Shown here: in pieces, positions 59,333 through 64,000 of the stretch
Numbering within the stretch: position 1 is the first letter of the stretch
Layout: every line of letters begins with the position of its first letter
The notes under the pieces: generated by a model
The model's input: the letters and a program-made list of their open reading frames with translations, nothing else
What the model was told of the DNA's origin: nothing
The model's database searches: none
Source: Myceligenerans salitolerans
GTDB taxonomy: Bacteria > Actinomycetota > Actinomycetes > Actinomycetales > Cellulomonadaceae
DNA: 64,000 nt
Reading direction: 5' to 3'
Assembly (NCBI RefSeq): GCF_017349295.1
Contig: NZ_JAFMPK010000047.1
Location: forward strand, 485,295 to 549,294
Program-made: the position numbers and the translations under genes

Positions 59333-59896
59333 TCAGGGACGAGAGCGCGCCGGCGGTTCCAGGGGGACATCACGACCGCCGCCTCCGCGCACGCCCTCAC
59401 CCAGCTTTTCCAGGAGTTCGCCGAGCACCCGCCGCTCCCCCGGTGCGAGGTTCGCCACCAGCGTCTCCTCGTGGGCGAGCAGGCCCCGCACCGCCCGCCG
59501 GACCACCTCGTGCCCCCGGTCGGTCAGCATCACGGAGACCGCGCGCCGGGACGCCGTCGACGGCGACCGCGTCACCAGCCCCTCCCGCTCGGCCCGCGCC
59601 ACGCGCTGCGAGATCGCACCCGCCGTGACGAGGCAGCGCTCGGCGAGCTCACGAGTGGTCAACGTCCACGGCTCGCCGGCGCGGCGCAGGGTGCTGAGCA
59701 GATCGAGCGTGGCGGGGTCGATCCCGAGACGCCGGAGGGTGCGGCGACGCTCGTCGGCGAGGGCCTTCGCCACCCGCCACAGCGGCGTGATGACGCCGAT
59801 CGACGACGTCGGCACGCCCGGCAGCTCGCGATCCCACGCCGCGGCGATCTCGGCTGCGGGGACGGCTCCCGTGCCGTCCAGCGGGTATTCCGTCAT
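59333..59896 (-). CDS. MarR-family regulator
   Basis: 187 residues. The winged helix runs from about 65 to 130 (TTRELAERCLVTAGAISQRVARAEREGLVTRSPS, SVMLTDRGHEVV). MarR proteins are dimeric repressors released by small aromatics. The gene is divergent from an SDR and shares with it a perfect palindrome. AGGAGG six bases before the ATG. Confidence 0.93.
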   Translation of the reverse strand: MTEYPLDGTGAVPAAEIAAAWDRELPGVPTSSIGVITPLWRVAKALADERRRTLRRLGIDPATLDLLSTLRRAGEPWTLTTRELAERCLVTAGAISQRVARAEREGLVTRSPSTASRRAVSVMLTDRGHEVVRRAVRGLLAHEETLVANLAPGERRVLGELLEKLGEGVRGGGGRDVPLEPPARSRP

Positions 59897-59901
59897 GGCG
59901 G

Positions 59902-59942
59902 CCTCCTGTAAGGTCTATGTTTAGACCTAAACATACAGGAGG
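59902..59942. promoter_or_regulatory. MarR operator in a fully symmetric intergenic region
   Basis: The core TATGTTTAG-AC-CTAAACATA (59916-59935) is a perfect 9-base inverted repeat. A second, outer repeat CCTCCTGTA/TACAGGAGG (59902-59910, 59934-59942) carries the ribosome sites of both divergent genes. A single MarR dimer here could block both promoters. Confidence 0.8.
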
Positions 59943-59951
59943 GATCATCCC

Positions 59952-60767
59952 ATGCCCCGACTCGTGCTCGTCACCGGCGGCTCGGGTGGCATCGGCAGCG
60001 CCGTCGCCGCCAGGTTCGTCGCAGCAGGAGACGACGTCGTCATCACCGGCCGCGACGCCGGCCGGCTGGCACGCGCCGCCGAGGCCACCGGGGCCCGGCC
60101 GGTGCGCTGCGACATGGCCCTGCCCGACGACGTCGCCGGCCTCGTCGCCGGCCTCGACCGCCCGGTCGACGTCGTCGTCGGCATGGCGGGCGGCAACACG
60201 GACTTCGACCGCTCCGCCGGCCGCACCGCGGACAGCGCCTCCACCCGGACCACCACCGGCAGTACCGCGGACTCCGGTACGACCGCTGCCGGCGACACGG
60301 AGCCCGCCCACGTCGCGCGACGGCTCGCCGACACCGCCGACGCCTGGCGCGCCAATCTCGACGCCAACCTCATCGGCACCGTGCTCACGGTCGAGGCGGC
60401 GCTGCCGGCGATGCCCGACGGCGGCTCGATCATCACGGTCGGGTCGATCGGCGCGGAGTACGCGGGGTCCTCCTACGGCGTCGCGAAGGCCGCGGTGCAG
60501 GCATGGACGGCCGGGCTGTCCGCGCGCGTCGGGCCGCGCGGCATCACCGCCAACTGCATCGCGCCCGGCTTCGTCGACGAGACCGACTACTTCCGCGGCC
60601 GGCTCTCCGACGAGCGCCGCGAGCGCCTGATCGCGGCCACCCACGACAAGCGGGCCGGTGTGCCCGCCGACGTCGCGGGTCTGGCCTGGTTCCTCGCCTC
60701 GCCGGGCGCCCGCCACGTCACGGGCCAGACCCTGCACGTGAACGGCGGGGCCCACACGACGCGCTGA
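59952..60767 (+). CDS. short-chain dehydrogenase/reductase
   Basis: 271 residues. TGGSGGIG (8-15), S165 and Y175-x3-K179 give the cofactor site and triad of classical SDR enzymes. Residues about 84-118 are a Thr/Ser/Asp-rich insertion of low complexity that homologues normally lack, after the NAG-type motif (here MAGGN). Substrate unknown; probably a small carbonyl compound related to the MarR inducer. GGAGGG upstream of the ATG lies in the operator arm. Confidence 0.9.
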   Translation: MPRLVLVTGGSGGIGSAVAARFVAAGDDVVITGRDAGRLARAAEATGARPVRCDMALPDDVAGLVAGLDRPVDVVVGMAGGNTDFDRSAGRTADSASTRTTTGSTADSGTTAAGDTEPAHVARRLADTADAWRANLDANLIGTVLTVEAALPAMPDGGSIITVGSIGAEYAGSSYGVAKAAVQAWTAGLSARVGPRGITANCIAPGFVDETDYFRGRLSDERRERLIAATHDKRAGVPADVAGLAWFLASPGARHVTGQTLHVNGGAHTTR

Positions 60768-60792
60768 TACGCCGGCCCGGAAAACCTGCCGC

Positions 60793-60837
60793 CCCACCCC
60801 GGCCGCGCCCACCCCGGCCGCGCCCACCCCGGCCGCG
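60793..60837. repeat. three tandem 15-base repeats
   Basis: CCCACCCCGGCCGCG occurs three times head to tail between the SDR stop and the WYL gene. Low complexity; likely slippage. Confidence 0.8.
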
Positions 60838-60921
60838 CCCGCCTGGGCGTCGACCACCGCGACGGCGCTCAGGGGCCGCGCTCCCACGAGCGAGGCGGCA
60901 TGGTCGCGCGCGGACGATCCT

Positions 60922-61959
60922 TCAGGTGTCGTCCCCGGCGGCGCGGCCGGCGGCCGCACGGAGGCGGGCCGCCATGACCTCGCAGCGCTCGGCGAGGCCC
61001 GGGGGTTCCAGGACCTCGAACTCGTGCCCGAGCAGCGTGACGTGCAGGAGCAGCAGGTCCAGGTCGTGCCCGCCGGCGCGGATCTCGCACGTCGTCTCGT
61101 CCCGGGGGACGACGACGGCGGCCGAGGGCGGCACCTGCGCCCCGACGACGTCCGCCGGCGCGCGCACCAGGAATCGCGCGTGCCGCGGATACACCCGGTC
61201 GGCGACGGATGCCTGGACGTAGGCGGCTGCCCCCGCCGGTATGGGCCGCGGGGTGAACCGCCAGGTGCGCGCGCGGACCTGGGACATGCGGTCCACCCGG
61301 AAGGTACGCCAGTCGTCCCGGTCACGGTCGAAGGCGAGCAGGTACCAGCGCCGCTCGGAGGCGACGAGGCGGTAGGGCTCGACCCGGCGCCGCCTCGCGG
61401 CGCCCTCCCGGGTGCGGTAGTCGAAGCCGAGCTCGACGCCGTCGCGGCAGGACCGGGCGACCTCCATCAGCACGTCCGGGTCCGCCGGCAGCCGCCCCCG
61501 TCCGAACGACTCGACCGACGCCGCCAGCGCACGCACGTCGCCGCGCAGCCGCGCCGGCAGCACCTGGTCGAGCTTGGTGAGGGTCCGCAGCGCCGCCTCT
61601 CCCCCGGTACCCGCGTCGCCGGCGCCGGCCAGCAGCGCGGCGACGACGGCGATGACCTCCTCGTCGTCGAGCAGCAGCGGCGGGAGCGTCTGCCCGGCGC
61701 CGAGCTGGTACCCGCCGCCGGCGCCGTGGTTGGAGTGCACGGGATACCCGAGGGCGCGCAGCCGGTCGACGTCACGGCGGACCGTCCTGGTGGTCACCCG
61801 CATCCGCGCCGCGAGTTCCGGACCGGTCCAGACGCGCCGCTGCTGGAGCAGTCCGAGCAGCGCCAGGACGCGTTCCGTCGTGCCCCGGCCGTCGTCGTGC
61901 CCGGTCTCGCGTCCGGCGTCGTCCGTGACCGGGAAGGGCTCCTCGGGTGCGTCGTCCAC
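60922..61959 (-). CDS. WYL-domain HTH transcriptional regulator
   Basis: 345 residues from GTG 61959. An HTH_11 winged helix (ERVLALLGLLQQRRVWTGPELAARMRVTTRTVRRDVDRLRALG) is followed by a WYL ligand domain (EPYRLVASERRWYLLAFDRDRDDWRTFRVDRM) and a WCX tail. WYL proteins sense nucleic acids or small ligands. The gene is divergent from the DinB/VOC pair with a perfect palindrome between them. Confidence 0.92.
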   Translation of the reverse strand: MDDAPEEPFPVTDDAGRETGHDDGRGTTERVLALLGLLQQRRVWTGPELAARMRVTTRTVRRDVDRLRALGYPVHSNHGAGGGYQLGAGQTLPPLLLDDEEVIAVVAALLAGAGDAGTGGEAALRTLTKLDQVLPARLRGDVRALAASVESFGRGRLPADPDVLMEVARSCRDGVELGFDYRTREGAARRRRVEPYRLVASERRWYLLAFDRDRDDWRTFRVDRMSQVRARTWRFTPRPIPAGAAAYVQASVADRVYPRHARFLVRAPADVVGAQVPPSAAVVVPRDETTCEIRAGGHDLDLLLLHVTLLGHEFEVLEPPGLAERCEVMAARLRAAAGRAAGDDT

Positions 61960-61979
61960 GTCGGCAGTCTCGCAGACGC

Positions 61980-62000
61980 TGCGGACAGATCCTGTCCGCA
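61980..62000. promoter_or_regulatory. WYL-regulator operator candidate
   Basis: TGCGGACAG and CTGTCCGCA form perfect 9-base arms around ATC, in the 61-base gap between the WYL gene and the dinB-like gene. Placement and symmetry suit control of both divergent transcripts. Confidence 0.7.
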
Positions 62001-62020
62001 CGGGATGTCAGCCTGGCTCC

Positions 62021-62725
62021 ATGAACGACGACGACCCCACCGCCCCGGGCCCCGGCCGCACCATGTCGCGGATGCTGTGCGACCAGCTGGACTGGCACTG
62101 GCGGCACCATCTGCGCCCACGGTTCCGTGGACTGCCCGGCCACCACGAGCCGCTCACCGACGCCGAGTACCTCTGGGAGCCGGTTCCCGACACCTGGAGC
62201 GTCCGTCCGCGCGGCACCTCCACCGCGCCGGTCCAGGCCGGGTCCGGGGACTTCACCATCGACTTCGCGTTCCCCGAGCCCACGCCGGCGCCGCTGACGA
62301 CCATCGCGTGGCGGCTCGGGCACGTGATCGTCGGCTGCCTCGCCGTCCGGAACGCCGCCCACTTCGGCGCGCCCGCGGCGTCGTACGAGTCCTGGGAGTA
62401 CGCCGGGGACGCCGCCAGTGCGCTCGACCAGCTCGACGAACAGATCGCCGTCTGGCTCGCCGGGGTCCGGGGGCTCGACGACGATGGGCTGGCACGCCCC
62501 GTCGGCCCGGCCGAGCCGTTCCCCGACGCGCCCATGACCGAACTCGTCCTGCACATCAACCGTGAGCTGATCCACCACCTGTCCGAGGTCTGCCTGCTGC
62601 GCGACCTCCACCGGCACACCCACTCGCCGTCGCACCCGGGCCCGCTCCTCGGCTCGGACGCCGGCCCCGCCGTCCCCGACCCGACCACCCCCGCGACCAC
62701 GACCACGGAAGGAGTGCAGCGATGA
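62021..62725 (+). CDS. DinB-family four-helix protein
   Basis: 234 residues. IAWRLGHVIVG and the metal-ligand helix INRELIHHLSEVCLLRDL match DinB/DfsB-like thiol-dependent enzymes; the last 35 residues are a Pro/Thr-rich tail. Family members act as mycothiol- or bacillithiol-dependent transferases; this substrate is unknown. The stop overlaps the next start (ATGA). Probably controlled by the divergent WYL regulator. Confidence 0.85.
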   Translation: MNDDDPTAPGPGRTMSRMLCDQLDWHWRHHLRPRFRGLPGHHEPLTDAEYLWEPVPDTWSVRPRGTSTAPVQAGSGDFTIDFAFPEPTPAPLTTIAWRLGHVIVGCLAVRNAAHFGAPAASYESWEYAGDAASALDQLDEQIAVWLAGVRGLDDDGLARPVGPAEPFPDAPMTELVLHINRELIHHLSEVCLLRDLHRHTHSPSHPGPLLGSDAGPAVPDPTTPATTTTEGVQR

Positions 62726-63183
62726 GCCGCACCGTCCAGATCACCTTCGACGCCCACGACCCGAAAGCCCTGTCGACGTTCTGGCGGGACGTGCTCGGCT
62801 ACGTCCACCCGTTCCCGCCCGGCGTCGAGCCGGAGCCCGGGGCGGACCCGCTCGCCGCGTGGGACGACTTCCTGGAACGCACCGGCGTCCCCGTGGAGCA
62901 GCGCAACAGCGCCTCCGCCCTCGAGGACCCCGACGGGAAGGGGCCGCGCCTGTACTTCCAGCAGGTCCCCGAGGACAAGGTCGCCAAGAACCGCGTCCAC
63001 CTCGACGTGCGCACGGCGTCGGACCTCCGCGGCGACGAACGCATGGCCGCGCTGGAGAAGGAGTGCGACCGCCTGGTCGACCTGGGCGCGACCCGCCTGA
63101 AGCGCTTCGAGCCGGACGCACCGATGAGTATCGGGTTCATCGTGATGCAGGATCCGGAGGGCAACGAGTTCTGTCTCGACTGA
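62722..63183 (+). CDS. VOC-family (glyoxalase-like) protein
   Basis: 153 residues, a full two-module VOC fold (SRTVQITFDAHDPKALSTFWRDVLGY ... FIVMQDPEGNEFCLD). His and Glu metal ligands are at least partly present. Could be a thiol-dependent detoxification partner of the DinB-like protein, with which it is translationally coupled. Substrate unknown. Confidence 0.88.
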   Translation: MSRTVQITFDAHDPKALSTFWRDVLGYVHPFPPGVEPEPGADPLAAWDDFLERTGVPVEQRNSASALEDPDGKGPRLYFQQVPEDKVAKNRVHLDVRTASDLRGDERMAALEKECDRLVDLGATRLKRFEPDAPMSIGFIVMQDPEGNEFCLD

Positions 63184-63279
63184 GTCCTGCGGGACGGATG
63201 CGACCGGGCGCCCGGAGCCGGCCGCCGTCGGCCGGCCGCAGGTGCCGTCCCACACGGCAGGGAAGCTTCCGCCCTGTGT

Positions 63280-64000
63280 TCAAGGAGCCTCGCCGCGCGA
63301 CGTCGTCGTCAGGAGTTCGCAGCCGTCCTCCGTGACGAGCACGGTGTCGCACACCACGTGGTCGCCGACCTGTTGCTTGATCACCCAGGACTGGATGTAG
63401 AAGGTCATGCCCGGCCGAAGGACCGTCGTGTTGCCAGGGCGGAGACCGAGCACGGCGTTCCCTCCCACCCAGGAGGGAGGGAAGCCGATGCCGATGAGGT
63501 AGCCGCAGTGGTGGCGGTCGTTGGGCGCGCCGAGGTCCGCGTCGACGGTGTCCCGCCATGCCCGGTAGATGTCCTCGGCAGTGCGTCCCGGCCGGATCGC
63601 CGCGCGGATGGCGGCGTGTCCGACGAGGGCGATCTCGGCGGCCGCCGGGCTGCGGGGAGGTCCTGCGACGGCGACGGTGCGGGTCAGCGGTGCGTGGTAG
63701 CGGGCGACGGCCGCGGACAGCTCGAGGAACACGGTGTCGGTGTCGCGCAGCCGGCGCGTGGACCAGGCGAGGTGTTCCTGGTCAACCCGGTCCATGGTGC
63801 GCACGAGCGGCACGAAGCCCGGATAGTCGCTGCCGGAGCGGATCATCGCGTGCAGACCGGCGGCTGCCACCTCGGCCTCCGGGACACCGGCTCCGACGGC
63901 GTCGAGCGCCGCCTGCATGCCCAGGTCGGAGAGCCGTGCCGCCGCCTCGATGCAGGCCAGCTCCCGGTCCGAGTGCACCGCGCGCAGGCCGACCAGCAGG
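63280..64000 (-). CDS. M24-type Xaa-Pro peptidase/ectoine hydrolase-like, partial
   Basis: The C-terminal 240 residues of a creatinase-fold protein; the frame stays open to the window edge, and the matching family starts far upstream, so the 5' part is outside. ELSAAVARYHAPLTRTV and HHCGYLIGIGFPPSW recall DoeA ectoine hydrolases more than true methionine or Xaa-Pro aminopeptidases, since the usual two metal Asp are not seen in that loop. Function is uncertain without the N terminus. Confidence 0.8.
   Translation of the reverse strand, partial: LLVGLRAVHSDRELACIEAAARLSDLGMQAALDAVGAGVPEAEVAAAGLHAMIRSGSDYPGFVPLVRTMDRVDQEHLAWSTRRLRDTDTVFLELSAAVARYHAPLTRTVAVAGPPRSPAAAEIALVGHAAIRAAIRPGRTAEDIYRAWRDTVDADLGAPNDRHHCGYLIGIGFPPSWVGGNAVLGLRPGNTTVLRPGMTFYIQSWVIKQQVGDHVVCDTVLVTEDGCELLTTTSRGEAP

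Noticed and set aside
60793-60837. Attachment site or direct-repeat remnant of a mobile element
   Set aside because: Three 15-base low-complexity copies with no integrase or transposase nearby; slippage explains it.

Overview
The window is GC-rich actinobacterial DNA. It carries a complete pupylation/proteasome locus (pafA, prcA, prcB, pup, dop, arc/mpa), an ANTAR response regulator, the actinobacterial order trpE - small membrane proteins - trpC - trpB - trpA - lgt - gltB - gltD - pyk, CUT1 sugar transport genes without their own ATPase, many GTG starts and dense ATGA/GTGA overlaps. Gene content fits Micrococcales, probably near Cellulomonadaceae/Promicromonosporaceae. That placement is inferred from gene order and not from a search.

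Layout. 1-2.1 kb: thioesterase, GNAT acetyltransferase and pdtaR, a housekeeping edge. 2.4-13.3 kb: a tightly packed plus-strand operon of two GT2 enzymes, a flippase-like membrane protein, a class III aminotransferase, an extended SDR, a UbiA-type prenyltransferase, a GT4 enzyme, two membrane-anchored EEP-fold hydrolases and an aldo/keto reductase. It looks like a prenyl-linked (amino)sugar glycolipid or polysaccharide pathway that I cannot match to a known product. 13.4-19.8 kb: a LuxR-type regulator, tRNA-Leu(CAA), and a sugar ABC importer with two tandem paralogous binding proteins. LacI-type operators sit before both binding-protein genes and before the LuxR gene. 19.8-35.6 kb, minus strand: pyk, gltD, gltB, lgt, trpA, trpB, trpC, three small membrane proteins, the Trp-associated membrane protein, trpE and hisI. 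35.6-40.3 kb: a C92-like papain-fold protein and a pair of ABC exporters under a MerR-type promoter, lying between hisI and hisF. 40.4-49.3 kb: hisF, an FKBP lipoprotein, pafA, prcA, prcB, pup, dop and arc. 49.6-54.6 kb: tRNA m1A methyltransferase, site-2 protease, RecB-type nuclease, HAD phosphatase and metallophosphoesterase. 54.7-64 kb: an accessory tail with a P-loop/TPR protein opposite a tiny DGDG-repeat protein, a GntR/membrane pair, a large palindromic repeat, a MarR/SDR divergent pair with a perfect operator, a WYL/DinB/VOC unit and an M24-type hydrolase cut by the window end.

How it works together. The central minus-strand block makes Trp and His, assimilates ammonia through GOGAT, and supplies pyruvate kinase and lipoprotein diacylglyceryl transfer. 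The proteasome block tags proteins with Pup (Dop deamidates Pup, PafA ligates it), unfolds them with ARC and degrades them in PrcAB. The glycolipid operon plus sugar importer separate pyk from pdtaR, which are usually close together in relatives, and so look like an accessory block placed around a tRNA gene.
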